This document shows, in pieces, positions 20,108-32,000 of a stretch of DNA of 64,000 bases. A program made the position numbers and the translations under genes. The notes below the pieces were generated by a model. It was given only the letters and a program-made list of their open reading frames with translations, had not been told where the DNA came from and did no database searches. How positions within the stretch are numbered: position 1 is the first letter of the stretch; every line of letters starts with the position of its first letter. The stretch lies in contig CAVSQX010000002.1 in the NCBI GenBank assembly GCA_963730225.1, forward strand, positions 930,001-994,000, read 5' to 3'. This DNA comes from CAVSQX01 sp963730225 (lineage in GTDB: Bacteria; Planctomycetota; Phycisphaerae; Tepidisphaerales; Tepidisphaeraceae).

Positions 20108-21067
20108 TCAGCTTCGCATTTGCAGGCGCTGGTGCAGATATCGGCTAAGCACATCGGCGGGCGGTTCGTCGGTCACGCAGCGCACAAGGTGTAGCCCCCG
20201 CCGACGCGCGCCTGTGTCCAGACTTTTCAAGAATTTCTCCACTTCCCGCCGTACCAGGTGGGCGATCAATCGAGGCTCGGCCTCAAATTCAGCCGCGGTT
20301 TCCATGTCCTTCAGAATCGTTACGCCCGCGCCGGCAGCACCGAAATCAAAATCAATTTCGCGACGGTCCAGTACCTGAAACACGACCGCCTCGTGCCCGG
20401 CGTGAATCAAACGGCCCAGGGCGCTCAGTGTCATCTCGGAATCGTCTAGTAAATCGCTGATGAGTACGACCAGGCTCCGCCGCCGCAATCCGGCGGCGAG
20501 TTGGTCGATCACGCTCGGCAGCGCGGTCAATCCGGCCGCCTCGCTGGCTGCAAGCATCTGGCAGATCGCAACCACATGGCCCGCGGCAGCGCGCGCATCA
20601 AGTTGCTGGGCGATGTGGTCCGACGCCAGCATCAGGCCGACGCTGTCCCCCTGATGGATCAGCAAATGCGACAACGCAGCGGCCAGCGTGCTCGCATAGT
20701 CGAATTTCGTTTTCGGTCCACCGGAGCCGTTGTCGCTCTTCTCTGTCCCTGCACCGGCCAAGGGAGCGGCGCTTCCGTAACCCATCGAGGCGGAGCAATC
20801 GAGCAAGATCAGCGCGCGGAGATTGGTTTCCTGCTGATATTGGCGGATGACATGGCGATCGCTGCGAGCAAGGACTTTCCAATCCAGATGCTTCAAGTCG
20901 TCGCCGGGGACATATTCCCGATGCTGGGCAAATTCCACCGACATGCCCTGAATGCTCGATCGATGCAGACCGTACATCGCGCCTTCGACGATTCGCCGGG
21001 CGATCAGGGCCAGACTCTGGATACGCTCCAACACCTGCGGCGGCAGAATGGTTTGAATCTCGGACAT
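20108..21067 (-). CDS. DUF58 protein
   Basis: 319 residues. The family core is clear: FAQHREYVPGDDLKHLDWKV, then LARSDRHVIRQYQQETN, and LILLDCSASMGYG, a VWA-like MIDAS. The middle insert (GAGTEKSDNGSGGPK) is low complexity. DUF58 proteins nearly always sit beside a MoxR ATPase; here the ATPase ends four bases upstream. Cytoplasmic or membrane-peripheral partner of the MoxR chaperone and BatA-like proteins; biochemical role unproven. Start ATG 21067 has no competing site. Confidence 0.9.
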   Translation of the reverse strand: MSEIQTILPPQVLERIQSLALIARRIVEGAMYGLHRSSIQGMSVEFAQHREYVPGDDLKHLDWKVLARSDRHVIRQYQQETNLRALILLDCSASMGYGSAAPLAGAGTEKSDNGSGGPKTKFDYASTLAAALSHLLIHQGDSVGLMLASDHIAQQLDARAAAGHVVAICQMLAASEAAGLTALPSVIDQLAAGLRRRSLVVLISDLLDDSEMTLSALGRLIHAGHEAVVFQVLDRREIDFDFGAAGAGVTILKDMETAAEFEAEPRLIAHLVRREVEKFLKSLDTGARRRGLHLVRCVTDEPPADVLSRYLHQRLQMRS

Positions 21068-21070
21068 GCG

Positions 21071-22096
<1,026 letters not shown>

Positions 22097-22115
22097 GGCC
22101 CAAAGCCGTTTCCCT

Positions 22116-23582
22116 TCATTGCATGGCATACACGATTAGATTCGTGCCGAGCTTCACCGCGTCGTCGGGGGCATAGCATTTTGCGTAGGGGTCGAATTCC
22201 CGGGCCCACCCATCTCCCAGACCGAATTTACTGTACAGAATGGCCGGCTTGCCGTCGATCATCACCGCCTCGATCACCGGCGCGATCGGCACCGATTCAT
22301 GATGCATGGACACCAACCCGATTTTGTGGAAGCAACTGAACAGAGGGTCGTCCGCCTTTAGTTGCTCAAGCGGGCTGTCCGGGAATAAATTGGCGCACAG
22401 CTTTCGGAAGGCAATATCAAATTCCTCACGGCCGCCCGCGCAATCGGCAATCACGACGCCGCCGTTGGTGAGGTAACGATGCAGAATCGCGATCTCGTCC
22501 TTCGTGAATTTCGGATCCCATTGGCCCGTCATATAAAGCATCGGATAATTGAAAATCGCCGGATCGCTCAACGGAACGGTCACACGCTCGAAATTGACGG
22601 CCACCGAGGTGTTGGAAGCCAGTTCTTTCAGGAACAAGGGCACGGCGCTGGGATTGGGATCCCAATTCCCCCCATGAATTAGCTGGGCAAAGACAAGCTG
22701 CTGCCGCGGGCGGACGCTGGGACCAGCCACATCCTGCGTGTGCGACAGGAATTTGGCCAGCCTCAGCTCGGCTGTCACATAAGTCACGATGTTCAGCCCC
22801 ATACGCGTTGAATCCTGCGCGCTCACGCGCATCACCGAGGGGTTGTCGAATTGGTTCCACCCGCAGGCGAGGTCTTCCAGGCTCACGATTACCGCGGCGC
22901 GTGAGCCCAGTGTAACGGCCTCCAGGCGCGGCTTGTCCGTCGTCGCCGCGACCGTATCGAGCATGCCGCTGACTTCCGGATAGCTCACCTGATCGATCTG
23001 GTAATTGGAATTGTAAATCGGATGATCCTGCGGCAGGCGGCGCAGCTCGACATCGGGAAACATCATCGTCAATTCGGATTTGACCGAAGCGTAGGCTTCC
23101 CGCTGACCACAGCAATTGATCAACAGCGTGCCTCCAGACAACGCGTAATCGGCAAGCGCCTTTCGCTGCTCATCGCTAAAATTGAGCGGATAGTAAACGC
23201 ACAAATAAACCAGCGGCGTGCGGTGATCGATCCCGGCGGTGTGCTCGCGGACCATCGTGGCCAGGTCGAGTTGTTCCCACCCATACCAGACGTTCAACTC
23301 TTGCTTGGCGTTTTGCAGAAGTTGAGCCACCGCCCCGGGCGAACCCTGCCAGCCCACGAAGCTGAAATTCGCCAGATTCGCGATGAGAATGGGCGGGGCG
23401 GGAGGTCGCTTTTTCTCGCTCCGGCGCAGCGGCGTGGCCGGCACCGGCAGCGGTGGAGTTCCTTCGGCGGCCTTGGTGAATTGTGGTTTCTCGCGCGGTG
23501 GTGTGCCCCAGATCGTCAGCCGGTCCGACGCCAAAAGCGGCGACACCATAGCCAACGCAAGCAATGCCACGATACTGCGCAT
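22116..23582 (-). CDS. Exported tandem DUF4159 protein
   Basis: 488 residues with a signal peptide (RSIVALLALAMVSPLLASD). Two DUF4159-type (Rossmann, GATase-like) domains: about 70-250 (WYGWEQLDLATMVREHTAG, GGTLLINCCG) and about 285-485 (FAQLIHGGNWDPNPSAVP, LYMTGQWDPKFTKDE, GGVVIADCAGG). First gene of the seven-gene MoxR operon; its promoter must lie in 23583-23700. Exported location follows from the signal peptide. The activity of DUF4159 is unknown. Confidence 0.85.
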   Translation of the reverse strand: MRSIVALLALAMVSPLLASDRLTIWGTPPREKPQFTKAAEGTPPLPVPATPLRRSEKKRPPAPPILIANLANFSFVGWQGSPGAVAQLLQNAKQELNVWYGWEQLDLATMVREHTAGIDHRTPLVYLCVYYPLNFSDEQRKALADYALSGGTLLINCCGQREAYASVKSELTMMFPDVELRRLPQDHPIYNSNYQIDQVSYPEVSGMLDTVAATTDKPRLEAVTLGSRAAVIVSLEDLACGWNQFDNPSVMRVSAQDSTRMGLNIVTYVTAELRLAKFLSHTQDVAGPSVRPRQQLVFAQLIHGGNWDPNPSAVPLFLKELASNTSVAVNFERVTVPLSDPAIFNYPMLYMTGQWDPKFTKDEIAILHRYLTNGGVVIADCAGGREEFDIAFRKLCANLFPDSPLEQLKADDPLFSCFHKIGLVSMHHESVPIAPVIEAVMIDGKPAILYSKFGLGDGWAREFDPYAKCYAPDDAVKLGTNLIVYAMQ

Positions 23583-24040
23583 AACAGCTCTCTCCCCTAG
23601 GCGGACAATTGCTATTCTACTGAATTATACTACACGCCTAAAGTGGTCGAAATCTTGGGGCTCGGCGATAAATGATCACCGAAACAAACGATCTCGTTGA
23701 GCCGTTCCGGCAAGAGGAGCAAGCGTATACCTATTTGCTCGGCGGGCGACTTGCAAAAGGTATTCGCCCGCCGGCGCCGCCACGGACCTGAAGAGGGGCG
23801 GCAAGTCGCCGTCAATACGTCGAAGGCAATAGCGCTGTGGCAAGCTTGACTTCCAGGCGAGGCACTAAAACAGAGTTGCAAGCGAGCTGTACTCGCGACA
23901 TTCGGTCCAAACGACTAAATGAGGTTAACACGTACCCGAATCGTTGGTTAAGCTAATTAATCCATAAGTATTTATATACACCGTTAGATTGGACGCGGCA
24001 GGAATAAAGTTGGTGGACGCAATGGTTGCATTATGCAAGC
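23583..24040. promoter_or_regulatory. Divergent intergenic region between DUF4159 operon and marR
   Basis: There is no convincing gene in these 458 bases. The last 100 bases before marR are strikingly AT-rich (23936-23985) and contain an imperfect inverted repeat GGTTAA (23946-23951) / TTAATCC (23957-23963), the size and place of a MarR operator. A TATA-rich stretch at 23971-23980 could be the -10 element. Promoters for both divergent operons must sit here; exact positions are inferred. Confidence 0.35.
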
Positions 24041-24538
24041 ATGCAGTACACGTCAGCCGAATGTGCCCGGCAAGTTATGGAGAGCGTGCCGACGGTCGTT
24101 TGGTTTATGCGTCGACAGATGCGCGGACATCGCGGAGGATTGTCCTTACCCCAATTCCGCACGCTGGTTCGGGTGAATAAGGAGCCAGCCGCGAGCCTGT
24201 CGGCGGTGGCTGAACACCTGGGGTCATCGCTTTCGACCGTTTCGCGCATCGTTGGCGGATTGGTTAATAAAGGATTGCTCAAGCGAACTGATCGACCCGA
24301 TGATCGTCGCCAGATGGCTTTGTCGATAACCGTTCAGGGCCGATCCGTGTTGGAACGAGCCCGGCGAGGGACTCAGCGGAAGATGGAAGCGGTAATTCAG
24401 CCGTTATCCATCGAGCAGAAGGCGATTTTGCTGGATGCGATGGTTGTTCTCAGGGAGATGTTCGGACCCCTGGGCCAGCCCGATGTGGATGTTTCTCAGT
24501 CAGAGGATGGCACGCCGGCGGAGATTGGAACCACTTAA
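24041..24538 (+). CDS. MarR-family transcriptional regulator
   Basis: 165 residues from ATG 24041; a TTG at 24026 is an alternative start and neither has a strong ribosome site. Winged HTH: LSAVAEHLGSSLSTVSRIVG, then GLVNKGLLKRTDRPDDRRQM, the MarR wing with its DDRR motif, followed by dimerisation helices. It lies three bases before the efflux operon it presumably controls, probably as a repressor relieved by a small molecule. The last 20 residues (VDVSQSEDGTPAEIGTT) are an acidic tail. Confidence 0.85.
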   Translation: MQYTSAECARQVMESVPTVVWFMRRQMRGHRGGLSLPQFRTLVRVNKEPAASLSAVAEHLGSSLSTVSRIVGGLVNKGLLKRTDRPDDRRQMALSITVQGRSVLERARRGTQRKMEAVIQPLSIEQKAILLDAMVVLREMFGPLGQPDVDVSQSEDGTPAEIGTT

Positions 24539-24541
24539 ATC

Positions 24542-25927
24542 ATGTCTGGACAAATCACCGGAAAGACGATGGAGAAGCCAGCACGGCCCGAAGTTCCGCG
24601 CCAGGATGCGGTCATGAGAGTTGAGAGTCCGCCGGCGCACCGTCATCTGGGCCGCACCATTCTGGTTTGGATCATCGTGATCGGCTGCGTGCTGGGGATC
24701 GCAGCGTATGCGTGGACCATACGGGGTGGATTCAGCGCCGCGCCGACCAGCGGTCGCGCCGGCGCTGCGGGCAGGCCGGTTCATGTTGTCGCCGAACGCG
24801 CTCGACTCGGAGACCTGCCGATTTATCTGCTCGGCGAGGGAACCGTCACGCCGCTGAATATCGTCACCGTCCGCACTCAGGTGAACGGGCTGATTATGAA
24901 ATTCTTCTTCAAGGAAGGGCAGCTGGTGCACAAGGGCGATCCGCTGGCGGACATCGATCCGCGGCCTTTCCAGGTGCAGATTGAGCAGGCGCAGGGGCAG
25001 TTGGCCAAGGATCAGGCGGCCCTGCTCAGCGCGGAGTCGAACGTGGCCATGGACAAATCCGCCAGCAGCGGCGCCGTGTCGCAACAGCAGTTGGTCACCG
25101 ATGAGGCGGCCGCCGCCCAGGATCAGGCCGCGACGAAAATCGATCAGGCGATGATCGACAGCGCCAATCTCCAACTGACCTATTCCCACATCATTTCTCC
25201 CATCGACGGCCGGGTCGGATTGCAACTGGTGAATATCGGAAACTTCGTCCAGACCAGCGACGCGGGCGGACTAACCGTAATCACCCAGCTTCAGCCGATC
25301 TCCGTCGAGTTTTCCCTGCCCGAGGATGACATTCCGCAGATCATGGGATCATCCGCCGTCGTGCCGCAGTTGACGGTGGACGCATACGATCGATCCGACA
25401 GCACCAAACTCTCGACCGGAAAGCTCGACGCGATCGACAGCCAGATCGATCCCACCACCGGCAACCTGAAGTGGAAAGCGCTGTTCGACAACAAGGATTA
25501 CGCCCTTTACCCCGGTCAATTCGTCAACGCCCACGTTCTGGTGGATACGAAGAAAAACGTCGTGATCGTTCCCGCGGCGGCGGTGCAGCAGGGGCCGGAT
25601 TCGACATTTGTATATGTCGTCAAGCGGGCTTCCACCACGCAGCCCAGCGAAGAACAAAAAAAGTCCGCCACCGAAAGCGCGACAACCTCGGGCGAAAAAC
25701 CACGGCCGACGCAGACGGTGCAGATTCGCAACATCACGCCGGGACCGACCTACGGCGATGAAGCATCCATTCTCAAAGGGCTCTCGGCCGGCGAAGTCGT
25801 GGTAACCGACGGAGTGGACAAGCTTCAGGATGGATCAAAGGTAACCGTCAGCGATGCCAGCGGCGCCGCCACTCGCCCCAGCGCGGGCCCCACGACGCGG
25901 CCAACCCATCACCATCAGGACCAATGA
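24542..25927 (+). CDS. RND efflux periplasmic adaptor (MdtA/HlyD family)
   Basis: 461 residues. One N-terminal membrane helix (ILVWIIVIGCVLGIAAYAW, about 40-58), then the barrel-sandwich/lipoyl half-motif (GTVTPLNIVTVRTQVNGLI), an alpha hairpin rich in Gln/Ala, the second lipoyl half (IISPIDGRVGLQLVNIGNFV), a beta-barrel and the membrane-proximal domain. The C-terminal 30 residues are Thr/Pro-rich and end HHHQDQ. Links the two inner-membrane RND pumps to an outer-membrane channel, which is not encoded nearby. Overlaps the next gene by four bases (ATGA). Confidence 0.9.
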   Translation: MSGQITGKTMEKPARPEVPRQDAVMRVESPPAHRHLGRTILVWIIVIGCVLGIAAYAWTIRGGFSAAPTSGRAGAAGRPVHVVAERARLGDLPIYLLGEGTVTPLNIVTVRTQVNGLIMKFFFKEGQLVHKGDPLADIDPRPFQVQIEQAQGQLAKDQAALLSAESNVAMDKSASSGAVSQQQLVTDEAAAAQDQAATKIDQAMIDSANLQLTYSHIISPIDGRVGLQLVNIGNFVQTSDAGGLTVITQLQPISVEFSLPEDDIPQIMGSSAVVPQLTVDAYDRSDSTKLSTGKLDAIDSQIDPTTGNLKWKALFDNKDYALYPGQFVNAHVLVDTKKNVVIVPAAAVQQGPDSTFVYVVKRASTTQPSEEQKKSATESATTSGEKPRPTQTVQIRNITPGPTYGDEASILKGLSAGEVVVTDGVDKLQDGSKVTVSDASGAATRPSAGPTTRPTHHHQDQ

Positions 25928-28900
25928 GCCCGTCCCGGCCGTTCATTCTTCGTCCGGTGGCCACGTCGCTACTGATGGTGGCGATTCTGCTCGCCGGGCT
26001 GGTGGCATACCGCGAACTCTCCGTCTCGGCGCTGCCCGAGGTCGATTATCCAACCATCGAAGTGATGACGTTCTATCCGGGCGCCAGCCCGGCCGTGATG
26101 GCGTCGTCGGTTACCGCGCCGCTGGAACGCCAGTTCGGCCAGGTGCCGGGGCTGAATCAGATGACCTCGATCAGCTCCGACGGCTGCTCGGTCATCACGC
26201 TCCAATTCACGCTCGACCTCGACATCGACGTCGCCGAGCAGGAAGTGCAGGCGTCGATCAATGCGGCCGGCGGATATCTTCCCAAGGATTTGCCCAATCC
26301 GCCGGTCTACAGCAAAACCAATCCCGCCGACACGCCGATCCTCACGCTCGGTCTGACCTCCGACACGCTCCCGCTCACCAAGGTCGAGGATTTAGCCGAC
26401 ACCCGAATGGCCCAGAAAATCGCCCAGCTTCCCGGCGTCGGATTGGTCAGCATCAGCGGCGGGCAGAAACCGGCGGTTCGCATCGAAGCAAATCCCACCG
26501 TGTTGGCGAACCTGGGCCTCGGTTTGGAGGATTTGCGAACCGCCATCACCGCCGCCAATGTGAACCAGGCCAAGGGAAGCTTCGACGGCAAGCATCAGGC
26601 CTACACCATCGGGGCCAACGACCAACTTCTTTCCAGCGCCGATTACAAGCCGTTGGTGGTGGCGTATCGCAACGGAAATCCGGTCGTGCTTTCCGACGTG
26701 GCGTCAGTGGTGGATGACGCCGAAGACATCCACCAGGCTGCGTGGATGAACAACAAGCCGGCCGTCATTGTCAACATTCAACGCCAGCCGGGCGCGAACA
26801 TCATCGACGTGGTGGATCGCGTCAATCGGCTCCTGCCGCAATTGAAAGACACGTTGCCCGCCGGCATCACCGTTTCCACCCTCACCGATCGTACGATCAC
26901 CATCCGCGCTTCCGTTCGAGATGTGGAATTCGAGCTCATGCTCACCGTCGTGCTGGTCGTGCTGGTGATCTTCATCTTCCTGCGCAACGTCCCGGCGACC
27001 GTTATTCCCGCCCTGGCCGTGCCGCTGTCGCTGGTGGGAACCTTCGGCGTCATGTATCTGCTCGGCTACAGCCTCAACAATTTGACCCTGATGGCCCTGA
27101 CCATCTCGACCGGCTTCGTCGTCGACGATGCGATCGTCATGATCGAAAACATCGCCCGCTACGTCGAAGCCGGCGATTCTGCGCTGGAAGCGGCGCTGAA
27201 AGGCTCCGAGCAGATCGGCTTCACCATCGTCAGCCTCAGCATCTCGTTGATCGCCGTGCTGATTCCGCTTCTGTTCATGGGCGACATTGTCGGCCGACTT
27301 TTCCGCGAGTTCGCCATCACCCTGGCCGTGACGATTGTCATCTCGGCGATCGTCTCGTTGACGCTTACGCCGATGATGTGCGCCAAGCTGCTGAAGCATA
27401 AACCCGAAGCGCAGCAGGGCCGGCTTTTCCGGGCGTCGGAGCACGTGTTCAACACCATCATCGGCTGGTACGGCAGCACCCTGCGAACGGTGCTGCGGCA
27501 TCAGTGGGAAACACTTTTCATCGCCGTGGCAACGCTCGTCGGCACGATTCTGCTTTACATTTACGTTCCCAAGGGATTCTTCCCCGTGCAGGACACCGGC
27601 GTGATTCTCGGCGTTTCCGAGGCGTCACAAACCGTCTCGTTTTCAGAAATGGCCCGCCGCCAGCAGGATCTGGTCGACATCATTCTCAAAGACCCCGCCG
27701 TCGACAGCCTCTCCTCGTTCATCGGCGTCGACGGCACCAACACCACCGACAACAACGGTCGAATCCAGATCAATCTCAAGCCCATCGAAGAGCGCAAAAT
27801 CAGCGCCAGCGATGTGATTCGACGTTTGCAAAAACCGCTCGAGGACGTTCCGGGCATTACGCTCTTCATGCAGCCCGTGCAGGATCTGACCGTCGAGGAT
27901 CGCGTCAGCCGAACCCAGTTTCAGTACAGCATGGAAGATCCCGATCCCAAGGAACTCGATGAATGGACGCAGAAGTTCATGGCCAAGCTGTCGGCCCTGC
28001 CGGAGCTGCGCGATGTCGCCAGCGACAATCAGAATCTGGGCTTGCAAACCACGCTGTCGATCGACCGCGACACCGCCTCGCGGCTGGGGATCACGCCCGA
28101 GCAGATCGACGACACGCTCTACGATGCCTTCGGACAGCGCGAAATCTCGATCATGTTCACCCAGTTGAACCAGTATCACGTCGTGCTGACGGTATCGCCG
28201 AATTTCAGCAAAAGACCGGCCGATCTGAGCGACATCTACGTGAAAACCGCATCCGGTGGCCAGGTGCCGCTCAGCACGTTCTCGCACATCGTGCAGTCCG
28301 CGGCGCCGCTGGCGATTAACCATCAGGGCCAGTTTCCCGCCGTCACGATCTCGTTCAACCTCGCGCCCAATGTGTCCCTGGGCCAAGCCGTGACCGCGAT
28401 CGACAACGCCAAAAAGGAAATCGGCATGCCCGCCAGCATCCAGGCGGGATTCCAGGGAACCGCCCAGGCCTTCGAGGCGTCGCTGACCAATGAGCCGCTG
28501 CTGATTCTCGCCGCACTGATCACCGTCTACATCGTGCTGGGCGTGCTGTACGAAAGCTACATCCATCCCATCACGATTCTCTCGACGCTGCCGTCGGCCG
28601 GCGTCGGGGCGCTGCTGGCCCTGCTGCTGTGCGGAACCGAATTGAGCGTGATCGCGCTGATCGGAATCATTCTGCTGATCGGTATCGTCAAGAAAAATGC
28701 CATCATGATGATCGACTTCGCCCTCGAGGCCGAGCGCGAGCACGGCAAGAGTCCGGTCGATGCGATCTTCGAAGCGTGCATTTTGCGGTTTCGGCCCATC
28801 ACCATGACCACCGCCGCCGCGCTGCTGGCCGGCGTGCCGCTGGCGCTGGGAACCGGAACCGGTTCGGAACTGCGCCGCCCGCTGGGAATCACCATCATCG

Positions 28901-29082
28901 GCGGGCTTCTGCTGAGTCAGGCGCTGACGCTGTACACGACACCGGTGATTTATCTGATGTTCGATCGCCTGGCGCGATTGTTCGGCCGCAAGACCAGCGG
29001 CGGACCGGCACAGCAGAAGGCGAATCGCAACGGCGATGACGAAGAGTCGGTCCCGCAGACGGGCGTGCTGGAGGTGCGATGA
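25924..29082 (+). CDS. RND multidrug efflux transporter, MdtB-like
   Basis: 1052 residues, the normal length. Starts FILRPVATSLLMVAILLAGL as in MdtB/MdtC. The proton-relay residues are present: the Asp pair in STGFVVDDAIVMIEN (TM4) and the Lys in IGIVKKNAIMMIDFA (TM10). Twelve membrane helices and two large periplasmic loops are evident. MdtB and MdtC form a heterotrimer exporting hydrophobic and bile-salt-like compounds in enterobacteria; the substrate here is unknown. Coupled by ATGA overlaps to the genes on both sides. Confidence 0.93.
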   Translation: MSPSRPFILRPVATSLLMVAILLAGLVAYRELSVSALPEVDYPTIEVMTFYPGASPAVMASSVTAPLERQFGQVPGLNQMTSISSDGCSVITLQFTLDLDIDVAEQEVQASINAAGGYLPKDLPNPPVYSKTNPADTPILTLGLTSDTLPLTKVEDLADTRMAQKIAQLPGVGLVSISGGQKPAVRIEANPTVLANLGLGLEDLRTAITAANVNQAKGSFDGKHQAYTIGANDQLLSSADYKPLVVAYRNGNPVVLSDVASVVDDAEDIHQAAWMNNKPAVIVNIQRQPGANIIDVVDRVNRLLPQLKDTLPAGITVSTLTDRTITIRASVRDVEFELMLTVVLVVLVIFIFLRNVPATVIPALAVPLSLVGTFGVMYLLGYSLNNLTLMALTISTGFVVDDAIVMIENIARYVEAGDSALEAALKGSEQIGFTIVSLSISLIAVLIPLLFMGDIVGRLFREFAITLAVTIVISAIVSLTLTPMMCAKLLKHKPEAQQGRLFRASEHVFNTIIGWYGSTLRTVLRHQWETLFIAVATLVGTILLYIYVPKGFFPVQDTGVILGVSEASQTVSFSEMARRQQDLVDIILKDPAVDSLSSFIGVDGTNTTDNNGRIQINLKPIEERKISASDVIRRLQKPLEDVPGITLFMQPVQDLTVEDRVSRTQFQYSMEDPDPKELDEWTQKFMAKLSALPELRDVASDNQNLGLQTTLSIDRDTASRLGITPEQIDDTLYDAFGQREISIMFTQLNQYHVVLTVSPNFSKRPADLSDIYVKTASGGQVPLSTFSHIVQSAAPLAINHQGQFPAVTISFNLAPNVSLGQAVTAIDNAKKEIGMPASIQAGFQGTAQAFEASLTNEPLLILAALITVYIVLGVLYESYIHPITILSTLPSAGVGALLALLLCGTELSVIALIGIILLIGIVKKNAIMMIDFALEAEREHGKSPVDAIFEACILRFRPITMTTAAALLAGVPLALGTGTGSELRRPLGITIIGGLLLSQALTLYTTPVIYLMFDRLARLFGRKTSGGPAQQKANRNGDDEESVPQTGVLEVR

Positions 29083-32000
29083 GCCTTTCCACGCCCTTCA
29101 TTCATCGCCCGGTTGGAACCACTCTGCTGACAATCGCCATCGCGCTGGCCGGCGGGTTGGCGTATTTTTCGCTCCCCGTTTCCCCGCTGCCTCAGGTGGA
29201 ATATCCCACCATTTCCGTCGGCGCCAGTTTGCCCGGCGCCAGCCCCGACACCATGGCCTCGTCCGTCGCCACCCCGCTCGAACGCCAATTCGGCCGCATC
29301 GCCGGCATCACCGAGATGACTTCCGCCAGCCAGCTCGGCTCCACTTCCATCACGATTCAATTCGATCTGAACCGCGACATCAATGCCGCCGCCCGCGACG
29401 TCCAGGCCGCCATCAACGCCGCCGCCGGAAATCTCCCCGCGAATCTCCCCACCCATCCCACTTATCGCAAGGTCAATCCCGCCGATGCCCCCATCATGAT
29501 CCTGGCGCTCGTCTCCGACGTGTACGACAAGGCCCACATGTACGATGCCGCGTCCACCATTCTGGCCCAAAAACTTTCCCAAGTGCAGGGAGTCGGACAG
29601 GTTTTCGTCGGCGGCGGCGCGAATCCCGCCGTGCGCGTCGAGGTGAATCCCACCGCGCTCAACAGCCTTGGTCTCGGATTGACCGACGTCCAGACCGCGC
29701 TGGCCAACGCCAACGCCAATCGCCCCAAGGGACGCATCGACGCCGGCCAGCGCGCCACCACGATCGAAACCACCGATCAGCTTTTCAAGGCCGACGAATA
29801 CAAGAAGCTGATCATCGCTTACCGCAACGGTTCGCCGGTGCGAGTTTCGGATATCGCCGACGTGAGCGATTCCGTACAGGACATCCGCACGGCCGGGCTC
29901 TACAACGGCAGACCGGCTGTGCTGCTGATCATCTTCCGCCAGCCGGGTGCGAACATCATCGACACCGTGGACCGCGTCCGCGATCTGCTCCCGCAGTTTC
30001 AGGCCGAGATTCCACCGGCCATGCATCTTTCGATCGCCCTGGACCGCACCACGACCATCCGCGCTTCCATCAACCAGGTCGAGCTGACTCTGCTGCTTTC
30101 GGTCACGCTGGTCATTCTGGTCGTGTTTCTCTTTTTGCGCGACTGGCGAACGACGCTGATTCCCAGCGTCGCCGTCCCCGTCTCGCTAATCGGCACGTTC
30201 GGCGTCATGTATCTGGCCGGATTCTCCCTCGACAATCTTTCCCTCATGGCTCTGGCCATCGCCACCGGATTCGTCGTCGATGACGCCATCGTGGTGATTG
30301 AAAACGTCACCCGCCATCTGGAAGCGGGTATGAACCCCATGGCCGCGGCGCTGCTCGGCGCAAAGGAAATCAGTTTCACCGTGCTGTCGATGAGCACCTC
30401 GCTGGTCGCCGTGTTCATTCCCCTGCTGCTCATGAGCGGACTGGTCGGCCGATTGTTCCGCGAATTCGCGGTGACGCTGTCGGTGGCCATCGGGATTTCG
30501 CTGCTCGTCTCGCTGACCACTACCCCGATGATGTGCGCCATTCTGCTGCGCCCCCACGACCATCAGCGGCACGGACGGCTTTATCAGTTCAGCGAGCGCG
30601 GCTTCCAATGGATTCTGGCCCGATACGAATCGGCCCTGCGCGTCGTCCTGCGGCACTCGGCGCTGACGCTGACGGTAACCCTCTCGACCATCGCGCTCAC
30701 GGTCTTTCTGTACTTCGTGGTTCCCACCGGGTTGTTTCCCCAGCAGGACACCGGCCGACTCAGCGGCGCGCTTCAGGCCGATCAGGATACGTCGTTCCAA
30801 TCGTTGAATCAGATGTTGGTGCGTTTCGCCACGGCGGCGGCGAAAGATAAGGATGTGCAGGATGTGATCGCCTCCGCCGGCGGCGGGCGCGGGGCGGTCA
30901 ACAACGGGCAGATGTTTATCACGCTCAAGCCGCTGGGTGAGCGGAAGGACGATGTCACGCACGTGATCGATCGCATGCGCAACGAACTGGGCCAGATTCC
31001 CGGCGCAACGCTTTTTCTCCAGGCCGTGCAGGACCTTCGCATCGGCGGGCGCAGCAGCAACGCGCAGTTTCAGTACACGCTCCAGGCCGACAACGTCGAC
31101 GATCTGACCAAATGGGTTCCGAAAATGCAGGAGGAGATTTCCAAGCTGCCGGGACTGGCGGATGTCAGCAGCGATCAGCAGAACCACGGCTTGGAAGCGA
31201 GCCTGACCATCGACCGTGCCACGGCGGCACGGCTGGGCATCACGCCGCAGCAGATCGACAGTGTGCTGTACGACGCCTTCGGCCAGGCGGAAGTTTCCAC
31301 GATGTACACCGAGTTGAACCAATATTTCGTCGTGATGGAGGCGGCTCCTGCGTATTGGCAGAATCCCGACGGGTTGAACTACCTCTACGTCCAAGCCCAG
31401 GACGGAACTCAGGTGCCGCTGAGCACGTTCTGTCACTACGCGCCTTCGACCATGGCGCTGGCCGTGAACCATCAGGGACAATTTCCCTCGGCGACCATCT
31501 CCTTCAACCTCAAAGCCGGCGTTTCGCTCGATCAAGCCGTCAGCGAAATCGAAGATGTCGCCCGCCAGGCCGGCCTCCCCGCCTCCATCCACGGCAGCTT
31601 CGCCGGCACCGCCCAGGCGTATCAGGAAGCCAAGGCCAATCAGCCCATTCTCATCGCCGCCGCGCTCATCACCGTCTACATCGTGCTCGGGATTCTCTAC
31701 GAGAGCTACATTCACCCCATCACAATTCTCTCCACGCTGCCGTCGGCGGGCGTCGGCGCGCTGCTTGCGCTGCTCATCACCCACACCGATCTCAGCCTGA
31801 TCGCCCTGATCGGAATCATTCTGCTGATCGGCATCGTGAAGAAAAACGCGATCATGATGATCGACTTCGCGCTGGAAGAAGAACGCGCCCGCGGCAAACC
31901 TCCCGCCGAAGCGATTTTTCAGGCGTGCCTCCTCCGCTTTCGCCCCATCATGATGACCACCATGGCCGCGCTCCTGGGCGGATTGCCCCTGGCCCTTGGC

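Noticed and set aside
29036..30283. 415-codon plus-strand frame overlapping the MdtC-like gene
   Set aside because: Arg/His-rich wrong-frame reading of the pump gene.
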